Positions 53,032 through 63,275 of a stretch of DNA of 64,000 bases are shown here, in pieces. A model generated the notes under the pieces. It searched no databases and was not told the DNA's origin. It worked only from the letters and a program-made list of their open reading frames with translations. Both the position numbers and the translations under genes were made by a program. The stretch is from Bacteroidales bacterium (GTDB lineage Bacteria; Bacteroidota; Bacteroidia; Bacteroidales; UBA3824), in assembly GCA_016293845.1 (NCBI GenBank), contig JAEDDH010000001.1:186001-250000 (forward strand), in the 5' to 3' direction. Every line of letters begins with the position of its first letter. The first letter of the stretch is position 1.

Positions 53032-55650
53032 TTATTCCACATTGAAACTTGCCGTTGCGGGTTTTAAGCCGCTGCCTTTTACGGTGAGGGTGGCTGAGCC
53101 TTTGTGTAATGCTGATTTGGCTTCAACCACTACCACCAATTTGCCGTGGAATACCTTCATTGTGGGATTGGTGAAAGTTTCGGTAGATGTGGCATCGCCG
53201 TTGCAGGCCGAATTGAATTTTGCCGAGCCGTTAACATTGAATGTCAGTTGGTTGGCTGCGTCGGGACAAAGGTTGCCGTCTTTATCCACCACCGAAACTG
53301 TTACAAAACTCAAATCGGGCGAATCGGTAAAGTAGCCATCGGTTATTGGTGTGGCATTCAATACTTTGCGGTCGGGTTCAAGAACTATGTGGTGAGGTTT
53401 TCCTGCTGTTTTTACGATTTTTTCCTCTGCCTTGTTGCCATTTTTGTCGTAAGCCACAATTTTGATTTCGCCGGGCTCGTATTTCACATCCATCCATCGC
53501 ATACGGTAGCGGTCGAGACGGTTTTTGCCGTTTTTGGGATTAGGATTGGCAAACTTTGTGGTGCCTCCCCAAGGCATAGGCATCTCATCCAAGTCGTTTT
53601 TGTAATCATCCAGCGAAACATCGATGTGTCGTTTCCTACCCTGCGATTTACCATTTACAAACAACTCAGCCTCAGGATATGTGGTGTAACAGAAAACGGG
53701 AGTGGTTTGCCCCTCGCGACCGGGGAAAGTCCAATGAGGAAGCACGTGGAGGGTGTTTTTTTCGGGAGCCCAATGCACTTTGTAGAGATAAGCGCGGTCT
53801 TTGGGAAGTCCCGCAAGGTCAAAGATTCCAAAATAACTGCTACGTGAGGGCCAATAATCGTCGTAGGGAGTAGGCTCGCCAAGATAGTCGAAACCCGTCC
53901 ACACAAACTCTCCAGTTACCCACGGAGCCTTATCCTGCCACATCCAATCGTCGTCGGGGAGGTTGCTCCAAATGCAACTTTCAAGGTCGTAACTCGAAAT
54001 CTGACCGTCGCTGTACATTTCGCCGTGGTTTTCCTCTGCTGGAAACTTGTAAACACCTCGGCTCGAAATAGTTGAGGCGGTTTCAGTACCCAAAAGCAAT
54101 CCACTTGGCGAGTTTTGATTACCTTGGTCGTAAATATACAAACGGTAGTTGAAACCCGGAACGTCGGTAGCCTGCAAAACTCCCGAAGCAATAGCCTCGG
54201 TGCCACGGTCGATACCCTGTGTGCAGGGACGTGTGTCGTCGAGCGAGTGTATCAGGTTCTGTATCAAACGAGTATATTTCAATCCTACTGCGCTGCCTTG
54301 GTCGGGAATTTCGTTTCCAATGCTCCACATCACAATGCTCGGATGGTTTCGGTTAACCACCACAAGGTTTTCAAAATCGCGCTGCCACCAAGACCTTCCA
54401 TCGGCGTTAGGCGACTGTGTATCAATCTGTTCAAAAAACAATGAATAACCGTTTTTGCATTTGGGATAGACCCACATATCGCACGATTCTGCCATAACGA
54501 GCATACCCATCTCGTCGCAAATATCCATCTGCCAAGGTGCTGGAATATTGTGACTTGTGCGAATTGCATTGCAACCTATCTCTTTAAGCAGCGTAACCTG
54601 ACGGCGGAAAGCAGCCTTGTAAAACGCCGAACCAAGCGGACCTAAATCGTGATGAAGGCACACACCCCGAAATTTGGTGAGTTTGCCATTAAGTCGAAAT
54701 CCGTCGCCACCGTAACTAATACTTCTAATGCCGATATTAGTACGCTGTTGGTCAATAAGTTCGCTATTGCGATAAATATTGGTAACAAGCGAATAGAGAG
54801 CGGGATTTTCGGGCGACCAAAGTAGAGGATTTTCAACAACCATAATCTGCGTATTTTCGCAGCCAGATAGCGAAGCGTCGGTTTTTGCAACCTCTTTGCC
54901 GTTGCTCATTAAAGTATGCAACACTTTGATATTTTGATTGCTGGCATTGCGCAACGACGTGGTTATCGTTATTCGTGCACTCTTTGCCGATGTGCCTTCC
55001 GCATTGATGTTTTCGATAGCCGTTGTGCGTGCAAAAATTCCAAATGTTTTTACCGCCACATCTTGCGAAAGTGCAAGACGTACAGGACGATATAATCCCG
55101 CACCCGGATACCATCGGTTAGATTCTTCACGGTTGTTTAAGTGGACAGCCACTGAGTATTTGCCTGGTGCAATTTTGCCGTTAGTATTAGGCAGATACGG
55201 CGTAATATCGAGGGCAAATGTAGTGTAACCATAAGCCCAAGCGCCTGCAAACTTGCCCTCTACGTATACCTTTGGTTCTGACATTGCGCCGTCAAAAATC
55301 AGTTCTGCATGACTGTAATTATCAGGTATGTTGATAGTTGTGCGATACCAACCCTCGCCAATCCACGGCAGCGAACCTGTGCGACCTGTTTTTTCGGTAG
55401 CCTCACTTTCTCCGTTTTGAGTAATTGCAACCACCTGTTTATCAATATCTTTATCAAAAGGGCCAGAAATAGCCCAATCGTGCGGAATGGTTACATCCTG
55501 CCATTTAGAGTCATTGAAATCAGGTTTTTCTGCACCCGAAACATCACCCTTGGTAAATTTCCACCCGCCAAGCAGCAGACGTTCAACACTTTGAGCCTCA
55601 GCCATCCACGCTCCAACGCACAAAGCAACAGTAAATAATAATCTTTTCAT
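53032..55650 (-). CDS. secreted GH2 beta-galactosidase / glycoside hydrolase
   Basis: From the ATG at 55650 the protein is 872 residues, with a signal peptide (MKRLLFTVALCVGAWMAEA). Domains in order: GH2 sugar-binding jelly roll, Ig-like domain, TIM barrel with acid/base Glu in WSIGNEIPDQG and nucleophile Glu in TGEFVWTGFDYLGEPTPY, then a DUF4982-like and an Ig/Big-type C-terminal domain. It probably removes terminal beta-galactosyl or related residues from glycans in the periplasm. The frame extends upstream to 55836, but the signal peptide and the promoter at 55672 fix the start. No SusC/SusD pair is nearby. Confidence 0.92.
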   Translation of the reverse strand: MKRLLFTVALCVGAWMAEAQSVERLLLGGWKFTKGDVSGAEKPDFNDSKWQDVTIPHDWAISGPFDKDIDKQVVAITQNGESEATEKTGRTGSLPWIGEGWYRTTINIPDNYSHAELIFDGAMSEPKVYVEGKFAGAWAYGYTTFALDITPYLPNTNGKIAPGKYSVAVHLNNREESNRWYPGAGLYRPVRLALSQDVAVKTFGIFARTTAIENINAEGTSAKSARITITTSLRNASNQNIKVLHTLMSNGKEVAKTDASLSGCENTQIMVVENPLLWSPENPALYSLVTNIYRNSELIDQQRTNIGIRSISYGGDGFRLNGKLTKFRGVCLHHDLGPLGSAFYKAAFRRQVTLLKEIGCNAIRTSHNIPAPWQMDICDEMGMLVMAESCDMWVYPKCKNGYSLFFEQIDTQSPNADGRSWWQRDFENLVVVNRNHPSIVMWSIGNEIPDQGSAVGLKYTRLIQNLIHSLDDTRPCTQGIDRGTEAIASGVLQATDVPGFNYRLYIYDQGNQNSPSGLLLGTETASTISSRGVYKFPAEENHGEMYSDGQISSYDLESCIWSNLPDDDWMWQDKAPWVTGEFVWTGFDYLGEPTPYDDYWPSRSSYFGIFDLAGLPKDRAYLYKVHWAPEKNTLHVLPHWTFPGREGQTTPVFCYTTYPEAELFVNGKSQGRKRHIDVSLDDYKNDLDEMPMPWGGTTKFANPNPKNGKNRLDRYRMRWMDVKYEPGEIKIVAYDKNGNKAEEKIVKTAGKPHHIVLEPDRKVLNATPITDGYFTDSPDLSFVTVSVVDKDGNLCPDAANQLTFNVNGSAKFNSACNGDATSTETFTNPTMKVFHGKLVVVVEAKSALHKGSATLTVKGSGLKPATASFNVE

Positions 55651-55671
55651 TATGTAATTGATTTTAGTTTT

Positions 55672-55680
55672 GCAAATATA
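55672..55680 (-). promoter_or_regulatory. -7 element of the GH2 gene
   Basis: TATATTTGC on the minus strand, 22 bases before the ATG at 55650. A plus-strand element TATCGTTGC at 55723-55731 is a weak candidate for the pseudogene at 55760. Confidence 0.6.
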
Positions 55681-55759
55681 TGAAAACTCGGGATATGTTT
55701 TGTGAATTGTGTAAAAAAACGTTATCGTTGCAGCATACATCAACAAAACGTCAACCGCT

Positions 55760-57043
55760 ATGCAGCCAACGCAAAAAAATAAAATCCGACTTTTACCAAA
55801 CGGTATGAGCGACTTTGCAACTATCCGCAGAGACAACAGATATTATGTGGATAAAACAATGTTTATCCCAAAACTCGAAGAGTTTAAGTATCAAATTTTT
55901 TTACGACCAAGAAGGTTCGGCAAGAGCCTGATGCTTAATATGTTGGCGGCATATTACGATGTGGCGATGAAAGACAGTTTTGATGACCTTTTCAGCGGCT
56001 TGTATATCGGCGACAATCCCACCAGGAGGCAATAAGTATCTGATTTGAAGTTCAATTTTTCGGAGATTGACCCGGATGAAACCAAAGTGCAAGATTCGTT
56101 CAACACAAATGTGCTTGATACACTTGTAAGTTTTGCAAAAAAATACGAGGATTTGCTGCCGGAAGGAACTGCAAACAAAATCGCAAGTGAAACCAAATCC
56201 AATGATGCATTTACCCAACTCACAAACATCATTCAACTTGCAGGATTGCACATCTACGTCATCATCGACGAGTACGACAACTTTGCCAACACGATGCTTG
56301 CCGACAGTGAGAGCAATTATATTAAACTCACCCACGGAGATGGATTTTTCCGTCTGTTTTTCAACAACTTGAAGGCGGCAACGACCGAAAACGACGCGGC
56401 TGTTTCGCGCATTATGATTTCGGGCGTTACTCCGCTCACGCTCAGCGATGTAACAAGCGGCTACAATATCGGAATGAATATTTCTGCCGACAGTCAGTTT
56501 AATTCGCTTGCCGGTTTTACCGAAACCGAATTTCGCCAAATGCTTGAATATTACCGCGATGCAACGGGAGTTTTCAATCATACGGACAATATGGTGGATT
56601 CTAACATATCGTCCGACTACAACAAGATGACCAAACTCATCCGTTTTGAACAGCAATTTGGTGAGAAAACGTCTCTTATTCAGCGCATTAACAACGACGG
56701 TTATATTTACGGAATCATCAAACCCGAATTTGCCCTCAACGACCTCGAACGCTACGAAAACCTTGTGAGCCTGATGTTTTATATGGGTTTGCTGTCGATT
56801 GGCGGCTATCAAGGCGGAAGGACAAAACTGATAATCCCAAATTCTACCGTCCGTCAGCAATAATTCCAATATATGCAGCGCAACTACAACACGTTTATGA
56901 TGTGGAAAACCGACGACAATATTATTATTGATCTCGGTTATTCGCTTGCTTGGCAGGGTGCGCACGAACCGTTTTTCCGCTACATTGCCGATTGTATGAA
57001 AGACGCCACCAAAAACAACGAAAACAAAATTGCAGGTATATAA
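55760..57043 (+). pseudogene. AAA-ATPase-like protein (DUF1703 type) with internal stops and missing C-terminus
   Basis: The start LPNGMSDFATIRRDNRYYVD, the P-loop region FLRPRRFGKSLMLNML, and the Walker-B-like YVIIDEYDNFAN identify the ATPase family whose C-terminus usually carries a DUF1703 PD-(D/E)XK domain. All three open pieces share one frame: 55760-56035 ends in TAA (56033-56035), 56036-56863 ends in TAA (56861-56863), and a last piece with TDDNIIIDLGYSLAWQGAHE runs to 57043. The DUF1703 nuclease domain is missing. With two stops and a truncation it is very likely inactive. Confidence 0.85.
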
Positions 57044-57062
57044 TTTTAGTTTATTTTAAACC

Positions 57063-59486
57063 TCACTCATCATTTTTCAGTGTCCTAACTGGGTTTTCGC
57101 TTGCGGCGCGGAAACTAGCGGCGGTTACCACCAATAGGGTGACAACAATGGTTAGAAGCACAGCCCAAACAAACACCCTAATATTGACAGGGTAGTGGTA
57201 GGCAAATCCACTGAAATATTTTTGTACAAAGAAATATGCTATCGGGATGGCTCCAATAGAAGATATTGCGCTTATTTTCAGGACTTTGATATTAAACAGC
57301 GAAAGAATTTCCCAAATTGTAGCACCGTTGACACGGCGTATGCCAATCTCCTTGCGGCGGCGTTCGGTTTCAAAATAAACTATGCCAAAAATACCCATCA
57401 CCGAAATCAAAATAGCAATGAAAGCAAATAGCGAAATCATCCGCGCAAGTTCGGTTTCCTTGTTGTAGTTAGAATTCATCATCTCTTCTTGGAACGACCT
57501 GATAGGGTGGTAGATATAGGGGAAATTAGGGTCGATTTGTGAGAGAACGTCATGAATAAAACGTTTGGTAGTTTTTACATCGGCATTATCGGAAATACGT
57601 ATGTATAGTTGTTTTAAAGTAGCATAATCGGGAGTTAACCTACCTGGTATATAAAAAGCAACGGGTGAAATTTCATAGTATAAGGGTTTGAATTTTATAT
57701 CCTTGCAAAATCCCACAATTTGGCAGGTATCTATCATACCTTCTAATCCTGGCAAGTGATTTCCAAGTTCCAATCCGAACTGATTTTGAGTGTACTGATT
57801 AAAAATATACACTCCATGATCCTGCAAATGGTCGGAAGGTAAAAATCCACGTCCCGACGTTATATCTAAATCCATAAAATCAAAGAAATTGTCAGAGACA
57901 AAAATCATGTCGAATTGTATAAAGGTATTCAATTTCTCAAATATAGAGCGGTCTACATTATGCCTTACACGGGCTATCAGTTCGCTGTGTGTCCATGTGA
58001 TGTCGGTGATGTTGGGATTTTGGAGCAAAAGGGAGCGCACTTCGTCGTGTTTTTCCGAAATACGCTCGCTGGTCTCCACGGCGAGCAGGTTGTGAGTGTT
58101 GAACCCAAGGTCGCTGCTCGAAATGTACTCTATGTTGTTGTGAATAAACATCGATACAATTATAAGAGCAGTAGAAGCCGTTATCTGAAAACCTATGAGC
58201 AAATATCTCAGCGCAAAATCGTGATGTTGTGTGATGCTACCTTTGAGGGAGAGAGCGGGTGTAATGTCGGTGATGTGTAATGCTGGATAAACGCTCACTG
58301 CTATTGAGATTAATAGCGGTATCAAAATACTCAGGATTAACATCTTATGATTGGAATAAACCATAACATTCATATCTATCGTATTACCTATAAACATAGG
58401 AGCAACTGTGATTACCAACACAAACGCCAAAACCATTGACACAATGGTAAATACGAGCGACTCACTCATAAGCATCAACACGAGATTTTTGCGACTGCTG
58501 CCGAAGACCCTCATAGTGTTGAGGTTTTTTACCCGCTGAGGCACCCGGGCAAAGAAAAAGTTGATGTAATTGATATAGGCTATCAAAATAATCACAAGAG
58601 CAAGTATAATAAGCGTATAAGACATTTTGGGATAGACAGGCTCGTGAAAACCCTTCATTTCGGGCATCACATGCATTTCGTCGAGAGGAATAAACTTAAC
58701 ACCAGTAGTTGCTATTAGACTAGAATCAGTGAATCGTTCTTGATCTTCTTTTGATAATTTGTTATATTCTTCTGACCCCACTTCTGGAACTTCATACGTC
58801 TCTCTGATATAAGAGAGTGTGGACTTGGTCAACATCTCCTCATCAATAGGTGCCGACATCTTGTAATAATATGACGTAACCGACCAGCCAGCATTAGCAA
58901 GATACCTATTGCCAATGCAGCGGAATCCGCCGAAAGGTTGAAGTTCGCAGTTTGAAGGCATATCGTAGATAGCCACCACCTCTAATTCGTCGTCAGTATT
59001 AAGGTCGTATTTGATATGCTCGCCCAACTCTATACCGTATTTTTCGGCATTCTGACGACTTATCATTATTTGATTGAGAGATACAAAATGAGTAGTGTCG
59101 CCCGCAACAATATTAAAACTGAATGTATTAAGCAATCCTTTGCTGATAGCACCAGTGCGGATATCCACATTACGGTATTCTCCGTTGCGATTTAAGTAAA
59201 GTGAAAAATCGACCCACGGACAAAGGCATCCATAGCTCTCCACACTTGGAAACGCCTGTCCAACCCCCTCGCCAATAGGACGGGAGATGATGTTGTTGCG
59301 TGTTCTATCTCTCTGATACAATGTAAGATTGTAAATCCTATCATGATCTTTGATGCCGTGATTGAATTGAAGATCATAATCAGCCACAGACATTAGCACA
59401 TAAAACGCAGCCACCGCCACGGCTATTCCCGCAATGTTCAATAGAGCGGGCAATGATATCAGATGTCGAATTTTAAATAGTGTCAT
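57063..59486 (-). CDS. FtsX-like ABC transporter permease (MacB-type)
   Basis: 807 residues. A first membrane span (residues 12-33) is followed by a large MacB-type periplasmic domain, three spans around residues 290-410, a second periplasmic domain with a further span near 430, and three C-terminal spans with FETERRRKEIGIRRVNGAT, the cytoplasmic coupling motif of FtsX permeases. This fits Bacteroidetes 800-residue permeases that pair with LolD/MacB-type ATPases. No ATPase gene is adjacent. Substrate (a lipoprotein, peptide or drug) is unknown. Confidence 0.88.
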   Translation of the reverse strand: MTLFKIRHLISLPALLNIAGIAVAVAAFYVLMSVADYDLQFNHGIKDHDRIYNLTLYQRDRTRNNIISRPIGEGVGQAFPSVESYGCLCPWVDFSLYLNRNGEYRNVDIRTGAISKGLLNTFSFNIVAGDTTHFVSLNQIMISRQNAEKYGIELGEHIKYDLNTDDELEVVAIYDMPSNCELQPFGGFRCIGNRYLANAGWSVTSYYYKMSAPIDEEMLTKSTLSYIRETYEVPEVGSEEYNKLSKEDQERFTDSSLIATTGVKFIPLDEMHVMPEMKGFHEPVYPKMSYTLIILALVIILIAYINYINFFFARVPQRVKNLNTMRVFGSSRKNLVLMLMSESLVFTIVSMVLAFVLVITVAPMFIGNTIDMNVMVYSNHKMLILSILIPLLISIAVSVYPALHITDITPALSLKGSITQHHDFALRYLLIGFQITASTALIIVSMFIHNNIEYISSSDLGFNTHNLLAVETSERISEKHDEVRSLLLQNPNITDITWTHSELIARVRHNVDRSIFEKLNTFIQFDMIFVSDNFFDFMDLDITSGRGFLPSDHLQDHGVYIFNQYTQNQFGLELGNHLPGLEGMIDTCQIVGFCKDIKFKPLYYEISPVAFYIPGRLTPDYATLKQLYIRISDNADVKTTKRFIHDVLSQIDPNFPYIYHPIRSFQEEMMNSNYNKETELARMISLFAFIAILISVMGIFGIVYFETERRRKEIGIRRVNGATIWEILSLFNIKVLKISAISSIGAIPIAYFFVQKYFSGFAYHYPVNIRVFVWAVLLTIVVTLLVVTAASFRAASENPVRTLKNDE

Positions 59487-59687
59487 TTATTACAATGTAA
59501 ATTTGATTACCGTCAATAATATAGCATTTCTTGTGCCAATATAGTTATATGCTTAATATTAAGGATATTAATAATAATATCAAAAAGTAGAAATGTAAAA
59601 ATTATTTACAGTGGTGTAAAGTAATTTTACACTTTCCAAACCCTCGCAATATACAAAAAAATCTATCAAACAACAATGATTCGGTAA

Positions 59688-59981
59688 AAAAAAACAATCT
59701 ATCTTCAATGGTATAGCGAAACTGACCTCGACCTCAAAGTTACCGACCCTTGCGGACAGGAAATCCGCTACAAAAAGCGCACTGCCACTTACAACGGCGG
59801 CACTGGCAAATTAGATGTGGATGCCAATGTTGATTCCGCTCCCCAATACACAATGACACCGCAGGAAAATGTATACATCATTGGCGTTGATGTTCTGTAC
59901 AATGGCGGCACATTTTTGGATTATGCAAAAAAGATGAAAGTCCAAGAAAAAAAGTTTTTTTTCACCCATTTTCAACACTAA
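59688..59981 (+). pseudogene. C-terminal fragment of a DUF2135-like protein
   Basis: A 97-codon open frame without a start codon, beginning after TAA at 59685-59687. It reads LQWYSETDLDLKVTDPCGQE and then a GGTGKLDVDANVDSAPQYTM stretch, the pattern of DUF2135 domains (a strand, TDxDLxVxDPxG, then LDVD). The 5' part of the gene is missing and only AT-rich sequence lies between 59487 and 59687. It ends in a Lys/Phe-rich tail and TAA at 59979-59981. Confidence 0.65.
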
Positions 59982-60031
59982 AACAAAAATTAATCTTATC
60001 TTGCGCCCGAATTAAAAAAAAAACACTCATC

Positions 60032-60769
60032 ATGAAAAACATTGTTTGCTTCGATACCGAAACCACAGGTGTTGATATTCAGAAAGATAAGATTATACAA
60101 ATTGCTATGGTGAAGTTCAATTCTGAGAACTTCCAAACCGTGGACACTTTTCAAAAATACACTATCCCCGAAGGCGATTTTGTGATTCAGCCCGAGGCTA
60201 CCGAGGTGCACCATCTCACCAAGGAGTTTATTCTCCAAAACGGCGTGCCTTTCAAGGATGTGGCTCAGCAGATTATCGACTTTTTTGAGGGTTGCGACAT
60301 TATCACTTACAACGGCAACAATTTCGACGTGGCTATTCTCCAAAACAATCTCGCCGCGGTGGGCTTAAAATGGACTCTGCCCGACTGCAAATATTACGAC
60401 TCGATGATTATCGAAAAGAAAATCTTTGGAATGCGTCTTGTGGATGTTTACCACCGATACTACAACGAGGATTTTGAGGCTCACGACGCTTTTGCCGACG
60501 TTAACGCCACTATCAAGGTGTTTCAAAAGCAGATGGAGCAGCACAAAGACCTCATCGAAAATATGGATTGGGATATTCTTTCGCCCGACGGATTTCTCAA
60601 ACGCAACGCCGACAACGTTGTGGTGTTCGCCTACGGAAAATACAAAAACCGTCCCGTGCACGAAATTTGCAAAACCGACAAGGCGTATATCCGCTGGATT
60701 TGGGATAAGGATTTTTCGCCCATCACCAAACAGAATATCGAAAAGGCTTACCGTCAACACTGTAAATAA
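60032..60769 (+). CDS. DnaQ-like 3'-5' exonuclease with C-terminal DUF3820-like domain
   Basis: 245 residues. The DEDDh exonuclease motifs are CFDTETTGVD (D8, E10), NGNNFDVAIL (Asp) and EAHDAFADV (His, Asp). The C-terminal 50 residues (VVVFAYGKYKNRPVHEIC ... YIRWIW) match the short DUF3820-type domain often attached to such exonucleases. It probably trims single-stranded DNA ends or degrades small nucleic acids in repair. It lies 24 bases upstream of the GH9 gene on the same strand. Confidence 0.88.
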   Translation: MKNIVCFDTETTGVDIQKDKIIQIAMVKFNSENFQTVDTFQKYTIPEGDFVIQPEATEVHHLTKEFILQNGVPFKDVAQQIIDFFEGCDIITYNGNNFDVAILQNNLAAVGLKWTLPDCKYYDSMIIEKKIFGMRLVDVYHRYYNEDFEAHDAFADVNATIKVFQKQMEQHKDLIENMDWDILSPDGFLKRNADNVVVFAYGKYKNRPVHEICKTDKAYIRWIWDKDFSPITKQNIEKAYRQHCK

Positions 60770-60793
60770 TTAAACATACTAAATATTACGAAT

Positions 60794-62512
60794 ATGAAAA
60801 GACTTTTTTCCGCAGCCACAGCCGCTATGCTTCTGTGCGCCTGCAACAGCACCCAAAAAGACGATCAAGAGTCGGGTGCAAAAATCAAAGCAAACCAAAT
60901 CGGCTATCCCGCCAAAGGTGTAAAAATAGCCATCGTGCCCGATTCGTCGGCGCAGGAATTTACCATCGTTGACTTTGCCACAGGCGAGGAGGTTTACAAG
61001 GGGCAATGCTCCGAACCCAAGGAGTGGGAGTTTTCGGGTACAAAGGTAAAAACAGCCGATTTCTCCGACTTTAACCGCGAAGGCATTTTCCGCCTAAAAT
61101 GCAATGGCACGAGTGGTTCGTATCCGTTTGCAGTAGGAGAGGGGGTTTATAAAGATTTGGTAAAATCGGCAATGAATACATTCTACCTTGCCCGCGCAGG
61201 TGAGGAAATCAAAGAGGAATACGCTGGCAAATACGCCCGTCCCTCAGCACATTTAGACAATGTGGTAAAAATTCACGAATCTGCCGCCGGTCCTAAGCGC
61301 AAACAAGGCGACATTATCTCATCGCCCGGAGGTTGGTACGATGCTGGCGACTACAACAAGTATATCATCAACTCGTCAATCACTGTTTGGGAACTTCTTC
61401 ACGCTATCGAAATCTATCCCGAATATGTTGACAAACTCACACTCAACATTCCCGAATCGGGCAACGAAATTCCTGATATGCTCGACGAAATTCTCGTTAA
61501 CCTCAAATGGATGCTCACCATGCAAGACCCCGACGACGGAGGTGTTTACGCAAAACTTACCTCGCTCAGTTTCTGCGGTTTTATTATGCCTCAGGACGAT
61601 AATTCAGAGCGCTTTGTAGTGCAGAAAACCACTGCCGCCGCTCTCGACTTTGTGGCAACAATGTGCAAGGCTGAGCGTGTTCTCCGCCGCTATCCGCAGT
61701 ACGAGGATTTCTGCAACCATATTCAAGGATGCTATATGCGAGCCTACAATTGGGCTATGAAAAATCAGGAAATCCTCTACCGTCAGCCCAAAGACGTTAT
61801 GACAGGTCAGTACAACGACGACCGCATTGGCGATGAATGGACTTGGGCTTGTCTGGAGTATTTTATCTCTACCGAAGACGAACTCCCGATGAAAGAGCAA
61901 TCTCTTGAAAACTACCGTTTTACCGCTCCTTGTTGGGATTCTACATCGGTGCTCGGCGTAATTTCGCTGCTCACCAACAAAAAGGCGTGCGCGTTTATGG
62001 AACAACACGAAAAAAACATTCTCCACTTTATCACCAACGAGTTTATGAAACTCGCCGACAACATTCTCGAAACTTATCAAAAATCGGCTTACAAAACCCC
62101 TCTCAACGTATTTCCGTGGGGTAGCAACAGCGAATGTGCCAACCGTGGAATTGTGCTTGCCACAGCATACCACATCACCGGCAATCAAAAATACTTAGAA
62201 GCCGCACAAGCCGCTTTGCACTATATACTCGGTCGCAACCCGTTGGATTACTGCTATGTAACAGGTTTTGGCAGCAAATCGCCCGTTGACCCGCACGACC
62301 GCCGTTCGGTTGCCGATTCTATTCCCTTGCCCGCACCCGGATACCTTGCAGGAGGTCCGTTTATTGGCGGTGGCAACGAAGTGGGACAAAACCCCAACAA
62401 ATTCCCCGCTCTCAACTACTACGACCAAAACGGCTCGTACACCACCAACGAAATCGCCATCAACTGGCAAGCCGCGTTGATTCTTTTGGCTGTAATGGTT
62501 GACAATGAATAG
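60794..62512 (+). CDS. GH9 endoglucanase (cellulase) lipoprotein with CelD-N domain
   Basis: 572 residues with a lipoprotein signal (MKRLFSAATAAMLLCAC). An N-terminal Ig-like CelD_N domain (IKANQIGYPAKGVKIAIVPD) precedes an (alpha/alpha)6 GH9 barrel. The catalytic base region is SPGGWYDAGDYNKY (two Asp) and the acid Glu lies in the C-terminal YTTNEIAINWQAALI. ILGRNPLDYCYVTGFG and PHDRR form the substrate cleft. It hydrolyses beta-1,4-glucans at the cell surface. It follows the exonuclease gene closely and may share its transcript. Confidence 0.93.
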   Translation: MKRLFSAATAAMLLCACNSTQKDDQESGAKIKANQIGYPAKGVKIAIVPDSSAQEFTIVDFATGEEVYKGQCSEPKEWEFSGTKVKTADFSDFNREGIFRLKCNGTSGSYPFAVGEGVYKDLVKSAMNTFYLARAGEEIKEEYAGKYARPSAHLDNVVKIHESAAGPKRKQGDIISSPGGWYDAGDYNKYIINSSITVWELLHAIEIYPEYVDKLTLNIPESGNEIPDMLDEILVNLKWMLTMQDPDDGGVYAKLTSLSFCGFIMPQDDNSERFVVQKTTAAALDFVATMCKAERVLRRYPQYEDFCNHIQGCYMRAYNWAMKNQEILYRQPKDVMTGQYNDDRIGDEWTWACLEYFISTEDELPMKEQSLENYRFTAPCWDSTSVLGVISLLTNKKACAFMEQHEKNILHFITNEFMKLADNILETYQKSAYKTPLNVFPWGSNSECANRGIVLATAYHITGNQKYLEAAQAALHYILGRNPLDYCYVTGFGSKSPVDPHDRRSVADSIPLPAPGYLAGGPFIGGGNEVGQNPNKFPALNYYDQNGSYTTNEIAINWQAALILLAVMVDNE

Positions 62513-62526
62513 TTGTTTAATGCATA

Positions 62527-62582
62527 ATGCATAATTCATAATGCATACTTTTGCAAGATTAGGTTGATTATGAATTATGCAT
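62527..62582. repeat. 16-bp perfect inverted repeat (AT-rich palindrome)
   Basis: ATGCATAATTCATAAT (62527-62542) and ATTATGAATTATGCAT (62567-62582) are exact reverse complements 24 bases apart, and shorter copies of the same words flank them (62518-62599). It lies between the GH9 stop and the TatD-like gene and encloses a promoter element. Related words recur at 63232-63281. Confidence 0.75.
62546..62554 (+). promoter_or_regulatory. -7 element inside the palindrome
   Basis: TACTTTTGC matches TAnnTTTGC and lies 50 bases before the GTG of the TatD-like gene. Confidence 0.5.
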
Positions 62583-62603
62583 TGTGAATTATGAATTATA
62601 AAA

Positions 62604-63275
62604 GTGTATATCATTCATAATCATATAATTGATTATCCTGATAAAAATGTTTTGGATATAGGTACCGATGAAAAAGAGGCTGCCGATGTGCCTCTCTTTT
62701 CCACCGGTATCCATCCCAAACTTATTGATAATACTTTTGACCAAAAGTTTCTAATTGTAAAACATCTTGCATCATTGCCTAATTGCGCCGCCATTGGCGA
62801 ATGTGGTATTGATGTATTTTCATCAGCCGAAGTTGCAAAACAAAAAGAGACTTTTATTCAGCATCTTCACCTTGCACAGCAATATTCAAAACCTGTGATA
62901 ATTCACTGTGTAAGAGCCTATTCTGAAATAATTTCGGCACTCAACGCCACACATTTTTCGTTGCCAGTAGTAATGCATTCTTACAATGGAAACCTCCAAA
63001 CCACAGAGCAACTTCTTCGCCGAGAAAACATCTATTTTTCATTTTCCGAAAAGATACTCGTCCCCAACACCTCCGCCCAAAAATCATTAGAAATAATCCC
63101 CCTAAACCGCCTCCTCATCGAAACCGACAACTCCTCATCCCCCTTAGACCCCATCATAACCCTCATCGCCACAATAAAAAGAGTAGGAGAGGAGGAGGTA
63201 ATAATGAGCAACAATCAAGTGTTTGAGCAAGTAATTATGAATTATGAATTACGAATTCTGAATTGTGAATTATGA
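62604..63275 (+). CDS. TatD-family metal-dependent hydrolase (GTG start)
   Basis: 223 residues from GTG 62604 (the only in-frame start after TGA at 62592-62594). Motifs of the short Bacteroidetes TatD family are visible: YIIHNHIIDYPD in place of the usual HxH, FSTGIHPK, AIGECGIDVF, PVIIHCVRAY, VVMHSYNGN and LLIETDNS. It is smaller than the roughly 255-residue norm and the first metal-binding HxH is kept as HNH. The last 12 or so codons (MNYELRILNCEL) are read from the AT-rich repeat that follows, so the original C-terminus may have been replaced. Deoxyribonuclease activity is possible but unproven for this subfamily. Confidence 0.7.
   Translation: MYIIHNHIIDYPDKNVLDIGTDEKEAADVPLFSTGIHPKLIDNTFDQKFLIVKHLASLPNCAAIGECGIDVFSSAEVAKQKETFIQHLHLAQQYSKPVIIHCVRAYSEIISALNATHFSLPVVMHSYNGNLQTTEQLLRRENIYFSFSEKILVPNTSAQKSLEIIPLNRLLIETDNSSSPLDPIITLIATIKRVGEEEVIMSNNQVFEQVIMNYELRILNCEL

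Noticed and set aside
55651..55836. 62-codon extension of the GH2 gene
   Set aside because: It precedes a perfect signal peptide and covers the promoter; the true start is 55650.
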